Shown piece by piece: positions 8,838 to 16,153 of a stretch of 64,000 nt of DNA (positions are counted from its first letter, which is position 1; each line of letters opens with the position of its first letter). The stretch lies in contig NZ_FPEH01000023.1 in NCBI RefSeq assembly GCF_900117425.1, positions 1 to 64,000 of the forward strand, given 5' to 3'. Both the position numbers and the translations under genes were made by a program. This stretch comes from Novosphingobium sp. NDB2Meth1. Its GTDB lineage: Bacteria > Pseudomonadota > Alphaproteobacteria > Sphingomonadales > Sphingomonadaceae. A model generated the notes under the pieces. The model was given only the letters and a program-made list of their open reading frames with translations, was not told where the DNA came from and did no database searches.

Positions 8838-9242
8838 ATGCTTGAACACCAGCTCATCCAAAGCACCGGCTTCCGCAATGTCGGCCCGGTCGGCGCGCGC
8901 ACCGGCTTCGCGGTGCGTATCCGCATTCCCAACTATCATGGCACCCGTCTCTGCCAGCTCGACGGCTTCACCGTCACCGTCGACGGCGAAGTCTTCCCCT
9001 TCGAACAGAACAGCCTTGGCATCCGAGACGAGGTCTACACGCTGGCCGAGCTGCGCGAGGAAACCGAAGCGCGCTGGGGCCTCACTGAATGGGGCGAGAT
9101 CCTTGTCGACAAGCCCGGCGGCCTCGAACCCGGCGTGCACAAGGTCGAAGTGCTCGCCCGCATCCGTTATTCCTACTTCCCGCCCGACGTGCACATTTTC
9201 CCAATGCACGAAGCGCGCATGGCGACAATCTGCATGCCCTAA
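8838..9242 (+). CDS. DUF6379 protein, probable C-glycoside deglycosidase beta subunit
   Basis: 134 residues, preceded by a GGAG ribosome site 10 bases before the ATG. The all-beta-looking sequence (for example VRIPNYHGTRLCQLDGF corrected in situ as RIRIPNYHGTRLCQL, then FTVTVDGEVFPF and the ending YFPPDVHIFPMHEARM) resembles the small partner subunit of C-glycoside deglycosidases, which packs on the TIM-barrel subunit and completes the active site. Length fits the family (about 130-140). Its stop overlaps, tail to tail, the stop of the aldose-epimerase-like gene by 4 bases, so read-through from either side would make antisense RNA. Confidence 0.72.
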   Translation: MLEHQLIQSTGFRNVGPVGARTGFAVRIRIPNYHGTRLCQLDGFTVTVDGEVFPFEQNSLGIRDEVYTLAELREETEARWGLTEWGEILVDKPGGLEPGVHKVEVLARIRYSYFPPDVHIFPMHEARMATICMP

Positions 9243-10099
9243 AGCGGGCGAACGCTGAGCCGCATCTCGGCGCTGAGCGTCTCACCCGGCGCCAGCGCAG
9301 GCATCGGCGCGCCGGGATCGCGCCCGTTCAGCGCATCGGTCAGGTGGCTGACGGGTTCAACACAGAACCAGTCGCTGCCTTGCGGCGCGTAGACCGCCGT
9401 GCGGCTCAGGTTGGCGGAGGGCGTGATGGTCACCGCCATTGCGCGTTCCGGCCAGATGATTTCCAGCGGGCCCTGTCGCCCCGAATAGACCGTATCGACC
9501 ACCCGCGTGCTGACGGGGCGGCCTTCCCACCAATCGAACGGCGTGTCGCGCTCGTCGAGCGTGACCGGCAGCGGATTGCCTTCGCCGCGCCATTCGCCGC
9601 GATGAAGGCCGATGAAGCGGGTTGCATCCGTGCGCGGGAAATAGGGGTGGAAGCCGAGGCCCGCCGGCATCGGCTCCTCCCCCGTGTTGGTGAGCGACAA
9701 CCGTGCGGTCAGCCCATCGGCCTCAAGGACGTACTCCACCGCTGCCCGATAGGGCCACGGCCACTCTCCCCCGTGGCGTTCATGGCCAAGTTCCAGCCAG
9801 TCCTCGCCTGACTGCAGCACATCCCACCCCGTGAGCCAGCCATAGCCGTGGATCGGATTGTACGCGTCCTCGTCGCCGAAATTGGGCGGGATCGCCATCG
9901 CGCGGCCGTTCCAGTCGAAGCGCCCGCCCGCGATCCGGTTGGCAAAGGGCACCATCAGGAAACAGCCGACATCGAGAATGCCCGGCCCTTCTGCCTCGCG
10001 CATCACCGGCTCACCGCGCCAGGTGAACGATAGGATCGAACCGCCGCGCTCCGGGGCGACAACCAGCCGGTAGTCGCCCGCCGCAATCGCCAGACGCAC
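9239..10099 (-). CDS. Aldose 1-epimerase family protein
   Basis: About 286 residues from a GTG at 10099, where the family-like sequence begins (VRLAIAAGDYRLVVAPERGG); an ATG at 10162 would overlap the upstream gene by 53 bases and lacks a ribosome site, so it is less likely. Galactose-mutarotase-like motifs: ANRIAGGRFDWNG, NPIHGYGWLTGWDV (first catalytic His), GLGFHPYFPRTD (second His) and the late Glu in WFCVEPVSHLTDALNG. Such enzymes interconvert sugar anomers or open-chain forms. It is the last gene of the operon starting at 11920, suited to treating sugars freed from glycosides. Confidence 0.82.
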   Translation of the reverse strand: MRLAIAAGDYRLVVAPERGGSILSFTWRGEPVMREAEGPGILDVGCFLMVPFANRIAGGRFDWNGRAMAIPPNFGDEDAYNPIHGYGWLTGWDVLQSGEDWLELGHERHGGEWPWPYRAAVEYVLEADGLTARLSLTNTGEEPMPAGLGFHPYFPRTDATRFIGLHRGEWRGEGNPLPVTLDERDTPFDWWEGRPVSTRVVDTVYSGRQGPLEIIWPERAMAVTITPSANLSRTAVYAPQGSDWFCVEPVSHLTDALNGRDPGAPMPALAPGETLSAEMRLSVRPL

Positions 10100-10109
10100 T
10101 TCGCGCTCG

Positions 10110-10937
10110 TCAGTCTGCCGCGGTAAGCGCGCCGAGGTGGGTTTCCCAGTTGATCGTGTCATTGTGCGAATGGGTAAAGCCTATGGCGCGCTCGAAGTCG
10201 ACACAGGCCTTGGTCCGGAATGCAGCGATATAGGTCCGCCGCCAGCGGTCCGGAGACGAATTGCCACCCGAACCGTGGATGATCATCTCGTCATGCACGG
10301 TGATATCGCCGCGCTGCAGCGGCAGTTCGACCACCGGATCGTCCGCCGTCAGTTCCACGCTGAGGATGTGCGATTTCTCGCGGTCCTCGCCCATCAGCGG
10401 CCGGTGCGGGCGCAGGCCCTTGCGGTGCGAGCCGGGCACCACCCGCAGGCACCCGTTCTCGCTGTCCGCATCGTCGAGCGCGAGGCTGCAGGTCGCGGTC
10501 AGCGGTTCGGGCGTGCCGGTCGGCCAGTAGCCAAGGTCCTGATGCCAGGTGAACACGGCATCGGGTTTTGCGGGGCGCTTGGCGAGGAACTGGTCGTAGT
10601 CGAGCGTGGCGGTCTCGCCGATCAATTGGCGCGAGATGGAGGCCGCGCGCCTCTCGAACAGGTTGTCCCGGATCTCGGGCCGATAGCGGCGCGGCAGCAC
10701 GGCATTCACCAGCGCAAAGTCTTCGAACTTGCGGCCGTAGGGGCCCGACATGTCGCAGAAATCGCGGCCCATGCCCGCCACTTCGCCGCGGATGAAGCGG
10801 TCGAACTCGGGCTCGATCGCGGCCAGTTCGCCCTCGCTCAGCACCCCGCGCAGGGTGACATAGCCGTCGCGGTGGAACTGTTCGATCTCGTCCGGCGAAA
10901 GAATGTAGTCGTCGCCCTGCTGTCCCGAACCGCTCAT
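10110..10937 (-). CDS. Phytanoyl-CoA dioxygenase (PhyH) family protein
   Basis: 275 residues from the ATG at 10937, coupled by ATGA to the upstream DUF1080 gene. The Fe(II)/2-oxoglutarate triad is readable: HxD in FTWHQDLGYWPTG (about residue 133), distal His in HDEMIIHGSGGN (about 227), followed by an Arg (RWRRTYIAAFR) for 2-oxoglutarate. The N-terminal half holds the typical FHRDGYVTLRGVLS start. Family members hydroxylate many lipids and natural products, so a substrate cannot be named; the operon suggests a plant glycoside or its aglycone. Confidence 0.85.
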   Translation of the reverse strand: MSGSGQQGDDYILSPDEIEQFHRDGYVTLRGVLSEGELAAIEPEFDRFIRGEVAGMGRDFCDMSGPYGRKFEDFALVNAVLPRRYRPEIRDNLFERRAASISRQLIGETATLDYDQFLAKRPAKPDAVFTWHQDLGYWPTGTPEPLTATCSLALDDADSENGCLRVVPGSHRKGLRPHRPLMGEDREKSHILSVELTADDPVVELPLQRGDITVHDEMIIHGSGGNSSPDRWRRTYIAAFRTKACVDFERAIGFTHSHNDTINWETHLGALTAAD

Positions 10938-11920
10938 TTCGCCCCTCCCGTTGCGACGATCCGCGGCAGGCGCGTGATCGGGGTGATCGTGATGTCGCGG
11001 AACCATGTCTCCGCGCCTTCGGACTGCAGCTGGATGCGCCCGCGCACCAGCGGCCGCCTCACGCCCTTGGCATCGGTCGTGGTCAGGCCGCTCGCCGCCA
11101 TAACGGGCACGCCGTTCACGACATGGATCGAGCGGTCACCCAGCGTGTAGATATCAAGCGTGTTCCACTCGCCGAGCGGCTTCTCGGCATTGCGGTTGGC
11201 ATCGACATTGAAGGCCGGCATCTGGATCGGCAGCAACGGCCCGCCCGGCATATAGCGTCGGAAGGGATAGGGGATCGTTGGATCGCGTCCAACCTCGACC
11301 TTCGCGCCCGCGCGCCAGTCGACGGTCTGGAAGGAATGCGTCCCCTTGGAATCGCCCACCGCCAGCAGCATGCCGACCGATCCCGGCACGACCTCGAACT
11401 CCAGCGCGGACATCCACGTCCCGAAAAACGCGCCGTATGCGCCGTGCGAATGATAGAGCACGCCGTTGTTGCGCGGCATCGGGAACCACGCGTGCTCGCC
11501 CCATTTGAACTGCAGGTGCAGGTGGTAGTTGCCATAGCTGCGCTTGGTCAGCAGGCCGCCCCAGATCTTGCCGCTGACATGGATGGCCGGGCGGCCATCG
11601 GTCTGCTCGACGCGGAACACCCCGGTCGTGTCATGATTGAGGCCGATCGGCGCCGCGGTCGGCTGGCCATAGGTATCCCGCGCGTCGGCATAGCCCAGCC
11701 AGCTGTCCCATCCAGTGAGGTCGCGCCCGTTGAACAGCGGCGCCGCGCGGCCCTGTTGTGCGCCGGCCAGTTTCAGGGTCTGCGCGCGGAACGGCGGGTC
11801 CTTGGCGATGACCGCCTGCTCTTCCGGCGTCGATCCATCGGGCGCGCCTCCTTGCGCCCGAGCAAGGGCAGGGGCAGCCAGCATCGCCGCACTGAGCAGG
11901 GTTGAAATCAGCCGGGGCAT
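10934..11920 (-). CDS. Exported DUF1080 (3-keto-disaccharide hydrolase-like) protein
   Basis: 328 residues with a signal peptide (MPRLISTLLSAAMLAAPALARAQ). The body has the jelly-roll pattern of DUF1080: FNGRDLTGWDSW, then YHLHLQFKWGEHAWF, NNGVLYHSHGAYG, ALEFEVVPGS and WNTLDIYTLGDRSIHVVNG. Members cleave 3-oxo-glucosides in the periplasm. This fits the neighbouring deglycosidase pair, which also requires 3-oxo sugars. First gene of the operon DUF1080-PhyH-epimerase; operator copy 2 sits 16 bases before the start and separates it from the TetR gene. Confidence 0.8.
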   Translation of the reverse strand: MPRLISTLLSAAMLAAPALARAQGGAPDGSTPEEQAVIAKDPPFRAQTLKLAGAQQGRAAPLFNGRDLTGWDSWLGYADARDTYGQPTAAPIGLNHDTTGVFRVEQTDGRPAIHVSGKIWGGLLTKRSYGNYHLHLQFKWGEHAWFPMPRNNGVLYHSHGAYGAFFGTWMSALEFEVVPGSVGMLLAVGDSKGTHSFQTVDWRAGAKVEVGRDPTIPYPFRRYMPGGPLLPIQMPAFNVDANRNAEKPLGEWNTLDIYTLGDRSIHVVNGVPVMAASGLTTTDAKGVRRPLVRGRIQLQSEGAETWFRDITITPITRLPRIVATGGAK

Positions 11921-11935
11921 CGCACTCTCCGTTCT

Positions 11936-11954
11936 ATTTAATCAGTGATTAAAT
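11936..11954. promoter_or_regulatory. Palindromic operator copy 2, between DUF1080 and TetR genes
   Basis: ATTTAATCAGTGATTAAAT is a perfect palindrome except for its central base. It lies 16 bases upstream of the DUF1080 start and 92 bases upstream of the tetR-type gene, as expected for a TetR site that represses both directions. A near copy lies at 7826-7844. Confidence 0.72.
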
Positions 11955-12046
11955 TGTCGGCGAGCGCGAGTCAACCGCCTCCCGCACCGCGCAGGCTGGC
12001 ATCATCGCGGAATGGTGGTAGGACAGCAGCGCAACCGGGAAAGCGC

Positions 12047-12649
12047 ATGGCGAGCAAGAAGCCGTACCACAAAGAGGATCTCAGGGGCGATCTGCTCAAG
12101 GCCGGCCGCGCATGGATCGAGGCGAACGGCCATGTCGGCCTGTCCATGCGCACGCTCTCGCAGCAAGTCGGCGTCTCCCCCGGTGCGCCCTATCATCATT
12201 TTCCGGACCGCCGCGCCTTCCTGCTGGCGCTCGCGCTCGATGGCTTCCGCGAAATGCTGGCCCAGTCGCAAGGCATTGCTGCCAGCCGTGCTGATCCGGG
12301 CGCCAAGCTGCACGCGATGGGCACCGAATTCATCCGCTTTGCCGAGGAGAACCCCCGCCTCGTCGACCTGATGTACGAAAGCGAGCTCACCAGTCCCGCG
12401 CTCGACGAGGAATTGCTCGCCTTCCAGCAGCAAGGCCACACCGCGCTGCGCACCGCGATCGACGAGGCCATGCCCGGCCTTGGCGAGGAAGCGGCGGACT
12501 TGCGCACGCTCGCTTTCTGGTCCGCGATCTACGGTTTCGCCTCGATGCGCCGCAAGGGCGTGATCCGCCCGGTCCCTGGCACGACCACGCTCACGGCCCT
12601 CGCCGAAGCCATTGTCGACCGCGCCATCGTCGCAGCCTTGGCGGCCTGA
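12047..12649 (+). CDS. TetR/AcrR-family transcriptional regulator
   Basis: 200 residues from the ATG at 12047. The N-terminal helix-turn-helix is typical: AGRAWIEANGHVGLSMRTLS, QQVGVSPGAPYHHFPDRRAF. The C-terminal domain (WHG-like, with FIRFAEENPRLVDLMYESEL and LRTLAFWSAIYGFASM) is a ligand and dimerisation domain. It diverges from the DUF1080 operon across operator copy 2, and a second copy precedes the deglycosidase genes, so it probably represses both glycoside units until a glycoside-derived inducer binds. It may also co-transcribe with the Lrp gene, 1 base downstream. Confidence 0.88.
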   Translation: MASKKPYHKEDLRGDLLKAGRAWIEANGHVGLSMRTLSQQVGVSPGAPYHHFPDRRAFLLALALDGFREMLAQSQGIAASRADPGAKLHAMGTEFIRFAEENPRLVDLMYESELTSPALDEELLAFQQQGHTALRTAIDEAMPGLGEEAADLRTLAFWSAIYGFASMRRKGVIRPVPGTTTLTALAEAIVDRAIVAALAA

Positions 12650-12650
12650 C

Positions 12651-13118
12651 GTGGACAAGCTCGACCGCCAGCTTCTCGCGCTCCTGCAAACCGATGCCTC
12701 GCGCGCCCACGCGGATCTCGCCAAGCTGGTGAACCTTTCGCCCAGCCAGGTTTCCCGCCGCGTCGCCCGGCTCGAAGCGGATGGCTATATCCGCGCTACC
12801 GTCGCCCTGCTCAGCGAAGCCGCGCTCGGCCTGCAGGTCGAAGCCTATGTCGCCGTCGCCATGGCGAGCTATGCGCCGGATGTCGTGCGCGGTTTCCATG
12901 CGCGCATTTCCGCGCTGGAAGAAGTGCTCGATTGCCGCGCCACGACCGGCGATTCCGATTATCTCCTGCGCATCGTCGCCCGTGATCTTGCCAGCTATTC
13001 GCGGCTCATGAACGAGCAGCTCCTCGGCCACGGCGATGTCGCCAGCGTGCGCTCCAGCGTGGTGCTCGACCGGATCAAGCACACCACCAGCCTGCCACTT
13101 CCCCCCACATCGGCCTGA
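12651..13118 (+). CDS. Lrp/AsnC-family transcriptional regulator
   Basis: 155 residues from a GTG start (12651) placed 1 base after the TetR stop; this start gives the standard N-terminus VDKLDRQLLALLQTDASRAH. The helix-turn-helix is LVNLSPSQVSRRVARLEADG, and the C-terminal RAM effector domain includes VLDCRATTGDSDYLLRIVAR, the amino-acid-binding loop. It precedes an OYE-family flavoenzyme gene that it may control. Effector unknown. Confidence 0.87.
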   Translation: MDKLDRQLLALLQTDASRAHADLAKLVNLSPSQVSRRVARLEADGYIRATVALLSEAALGLQVEAYVAVAMASYAPDVVRGFHARISALEEVLDCRATTGDSDYLLRIVARDLASYSRLMNEQLLGHGDVASVRSSVVLDRIKHTTSLPLPPTSA

Positions 13119-13188
13119 ACCGCTTGCCCGCCCGGCAAAGGCGCGCAATACTTTGGCCAATAAGAAAACGCGGGGGGATAAACGCCAT

Positions 13189-14475
13189 ATGCCGACGATA
13201 GCCGACAGCCTCACTTTGCCTTGTGGCGCCGTGCTGCCAAACCGCCTCGCCAAGGCGGCGATGACCGAGGGCCTTGCCGATCCGCAAGGCCGCGCCACGC
13301 CCGAGCTTGAGCGGCTCTATGGGCTCTGGGCCGATGGTGGCAGTGGTCTCCTCATCAGCGGCAACGTCCAGATCGACCGCGACCATCTCGAGCGCCCCGG
13401 CAACGTGATCATTCAGGGCCCGCAGGACGAAGCCGCGCTCGCAGGTCTGCGCGCCATGGCCAACGCCGGAACGCGGGCAGGGGGCCACCTCTGGATGCAG
13501 ATCAGTCATGCCGGCCGCCAGACGCAAGTCACCGTCAATCCGCATCCCAAGGCGCCCTCTGCCGTCGCCGTCGGCCTCCCCGGCAAACAGTTCGGCCTGC
13601 CAGAAGCGCTGACCGAGACCGAGATTCTCGATCTGATCGAACGTTACGGCCACGCGGCGGAAGTCGCCAAGGAAACCGGCTTCACCGGCGTCCAGATCCA
13701 CGCCGCGCACGGCTATCTTCTCTCGCAATTCCTCAGCCCGCGCGCGAACTTGCGCACCGACCAGTGGGGCGGCTCCCTCGAAAACCGCGCGCGCATGCTG
13801 CTCGCCGTCGTCGCGCGCGTGCGGGCCGGGGTGGGGCCTGCATTCCCCATCGGCGTGAAGCTCAATTCCGCCGACTTCCAGAAGGGCGGCTTCGCCTTCG
13901 AAGACAGCATGGTCGTCGCGCGCTGGCTGCAGGACGCAGGCGTTGACTTGCTCGAGATCTCCGGCGGCTCCTACGAACAGCCCGCAATGATGGACATTCA
14001 GGGCATGGAAGCGCCCGACGCGCCCAAAGTCGCCGCCTCCACTGCCGCGCGCGAGGCCTATTTCGTCGATTTCGCCAAGACCATGCGCGCCTCGCTGACG
14101 ATGCCGCTCCTCGTCACCGGCGGCTTCCGCACCCGCCGCGCGATGAACATGGCGCTCGAAACCGGCGGAGCGGATGTCATCGGCCTCGGCCGTCCGCTCT
14201 GCGTTGATACCGCAGGTCCCGCCAAGCTGCTTGCGGGCGCGGACGAGCTGGACCGCTGGGAAAACAAGCTCAAGCTGCTACCGCCCTGGCTTTCGTTCCT
14301 CGGCGGCCTCAAGATGATGCGTGCGGTCGAAGGCTTTGCCGTCACCTACTGGTACTACGCCCAGATCGATGCGATCGCCCGGACCGGCCGCGCCAATATC
14401 GGCATCGCGCCGTTCAAGGCGCTGCTCACCGTCCAGAAGGCCGGCAAGGCATGGCTCAAGGCGCGCAAAGCATGA
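13189..14475 (+). CDS. NADH:flavin oxidoreductase, Old Yellow Enzyme family
   Basis: 428 residues of FMN TIM-barrel type. Diagnostic pieces: MTEGLADPQGRATPELERLY near the start, QISHAGRQTQVTVNPHPKAP (His-Ala FMN site), GVQIHAAHGYLLSQFLSPRA (the HAAHGYLLSQFLSP signature), RTDQWGGSLENRARM and the FMN phosphate loop PLLVTGGFRTR with DVIGLGRPLCVD. These enzymes reduce activated C=C bonds or demethylate. The start at 13189 follows a purine-rich GGGGGGATAA site. The stop overlaps the EthD gene by ATGA, so both are one unit, possibly an aromatic or terpenoid degradation module. Confidence 0.88.
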   Translation: MPTIADSLTLPCGAVLPNRLAKAAMTEGLADPQGRATPELERLYGLWADGGSGLLISGNVQIDRDHLERPGNVIIQGPQDEAALAGLRAMANAGTRAGGHLWMQISHAGRQTQVTVNPHPKAPSAVAVGLPGKQFGLPEALTETEILDLIERYGHAAEVAKETGFTGVQIHAAHGYLLSQFLSPRANLRTDQWGGSLENRARMLLAVVARVRAGVGPAFPIGVKLNSADFQKGGFAFEDSMVVARWLQDAGVDLLEISGGSYEQPAMMDIQGMEAPDAPKVAASTAAREAYFVDFAKTMRASLTMPLLVTGGFRTRRAMNMALETGGADVIGLGRPLCVDTAGPAKLLAGADELDRWENKLKLLPPWLSFLGGLKMMRAVEGFAVTYWYYAQIDAIARTGRANIGIAPFKALLTVQKAGKAWLKARKA

Positions 14476-14834
14476 TCAAGCTCACTTTCTGCCTCCACCG
14501 CCTGCCGCACTTCAGCCGCGCGGAGTTTCAGGACTACTGGATCAACCGGCACGGCCCGCTTGTTGCCAGCGTCCGTCAGGCGCTCAAGATCCGGCGCTAC
14601 GTGCAAATGCATTCGCTGCCCGATGCGGAAGCTGCGCCCTTCGCCCGCGTGCGCGGCGCACCGGGGCCTTATGACGGCGTCGCGCAGCTCTGGTGGGACA
14701 GTCTGGAAGACCTCGCGACCGATACCCCCGAAGCACGCGCAGCGGGCGCGCTCCTTCTGGAAGATGAACGCAAGTTCATCGATCTGCCGCGCTCTCCGCT
14801 CTGGCTGGGCGAGGAGAAGGTGATCTTCAGTTAG
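14472..14834 (+). CDS. EthD-domain protein
   Basis: 120 residues of the dimeric alpha/beta-barrel EthD type: LTFCLHRLPHFSRAEFQDYW, INRHGPLVASVRQALKIRRY, the second half with DGVAQLWWDSLEDLA and a final FIDLPRSPLWLGEEKVI. Translation is coupled to the OYE gene by ATGA. EthD-like proteins accompany oxidative degradation operons (for example ether-cleaving P450 systems); a catalytic role is not established. It converges tail to tail (4-base overlap) with the FAD oxidoreductase gene. Confidence 0.82.
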   Translation: MIKLTFCLHRLPHFSRAEFQDYWINRHGPLVASVRQALKIRRYVQMHSLPDAEAAPFARVRGAPGPYDGVAQLWWDSLEDLATDTPEARAAGALLLEDERKFIDLPRSPLWLGEEKVIFS

Positions 14835-16153
14835 GCCGCGAGCGCCGGCTCATGCCGGTGCAGCACATCCCCGCCGATACCGCGCATGCCCTGCGCGGCC
14901 AGCGAGGCGACCACGCGTTCGGGATCAAGCGCCTGCACCGTCACGCCATCGGCCAGTGCCATCGCGGCGGCCGTTCCTGCTGCTTGCCCCATCGCCATGC
15001 ACTGCGGCATCCCGCGCACCGAAGCAAAGGCGGCGGGATCGGCGCAGACCAGCCGTCCGGCGAACAGCAGGTTGCTCACCCGCTCCGGCACCATCGCGCG
15101 GAATGGGATCGTATAGTATTCGCCTCTGGCCACGATGGCATCGTGGGTCATCGCCTCGTCGCCGCGCATCACGTCGTCGATCGGGTTGTCGCAGGCCACG
15201 ATGCCATCTGTCGGTTTTGCGCCGGACCGCAGGTCGCTCGCCAGAATCCGGTGCACCGCTTCGAGCTTGCGCGTTTCGCGCACGCCCACCGTCGGCCCAA
15301 GCTGGTTCATCCGCGCCCGCTCGAAGCCGGGCACGTGCGCCACCAGAAACCGCGCAAGCTGATGGCACCGCCGCCGCCCTTCCTGCGTCGCGCGGGCCAC
15401 GGCCTGCGGGTCGGTCCCGTCCACACCGCGAATATGCACCGAATTGCAGAACACCGTATCAGGGTGAAACCCCTTCATCAGATAGAGCTTGGCAAGGTCC
15501 GGATGGATCAGGCCCTGCGCGACGCCGAATGCGGCTTCCTCCTCGAAATAGGGATCGCCCCTGGCAAACACTCGGTCCCAGTCCGCGCCCACCATCGCGA
15601 ACGAAAGCGTCACCCCCATCATGTTGCCGCGCCCGTCCCCCACCACATAGGGAACGCCCGCCCGCGCCGAGGTGTCACCATCGCCCGAGCAATCGATCAC
15701 CATCCCGGCCTCAATCATCATCGGCCCGGTGCGGTCGATGCATTCCACCCGTGTGATCCGCCCACCTTCCACCACTGGCGCGCCCGCGAAAGTGTTCAGA
15801 TGCACCTCTACACCTGCATCCTCCAGCATCTGGAACATGGCGAAAACAGCGGCTTCGTGGTCGTAGATTACTTCGTACCCGAAGTTCTCCAGCGTCGAGG
15901 CGCGCACTTGCGCCATCGGCGGGTCCATTGCCAGAAGCATGTCGGTCAGCTCGCCGAACACCCCGCCGATGCTCCGCCCGGTGGGATAGCCGCCGCCCCA
16001 CGGCATGCCCGGGCAGAACGCCATCACGCCGCCGATCTTGCTTGTCCCCTCGATCAGGCGGACCTTGGCACCAGCCCGCGCCGCGCCGAGCGCCGCACCG
16101 AAGCCAGCGGTTCCCCCGCCGATCACCACCACGTCAGCCTGTAGATGCCGCAT
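14831..16153 (-). CDS. FAD-dependent oxidoreductase (FAD_oxidored family)
   Basis: 440 residues. An N-terminal dinucleotide fold is clear: ADVVVIGGGTAGFGAALGAA (GxGxxG) and a ribose-binding acidic residue in VRLIEGTSKIGGV. VIDCSGDGDTSARAGVPYVV and the C-terminal LLFAGRLVCADPAAFASVRG with GQAAGTAAAMAL are the FAD-contacting segments typical of PF12831-type proteins. Start and the upstream amidohydrolase stop share TGATG, so they are co-translated. The oxidised substrate is unknown; keto-sugar- and steroid-type dehydrogenases share this architecture, and a C3 oxidation of glycosides would suit the region. Confidence 0.83.
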   Translation of the reverse strand: MRHLQADVVVIGGGTAGFGAALGAARAGAKVRLIEGTSKIGGVMAFCPGMPWGGGYPTGRSIGGVFGELTDMLLAMDPPMAQVRASTLENFGYEVIYDHEAAVFAMFQMLEDAGVEVHLNTFAGAPVVEGGRITRVECIDRTGPMMIEAGMVIDCSGDGDTSARAGVPYVVGDGRGNMMGVTLSFAMVGADWDRVFARGDPYFEEEAAFGVAQGLIHPDLAKLYLMKGFHPDTVFCNSVHIRGVDGTDPQAVARATQEGRRRCHQLARFLVAHVPGFERARMNQLGPTVGVRETRKLEAVHRILASDLRSGAKPTDGIVACDNPIDDVMRGDEAMTHDAIVARGEYYTIPFRAMVPERVSNLLFAGRLVCADPAAFASVRGMPQCMAMGQAAGTAAAMALADGVTVQALDPERVVASLAAQGMRGIGGDVLHRHEPALAA

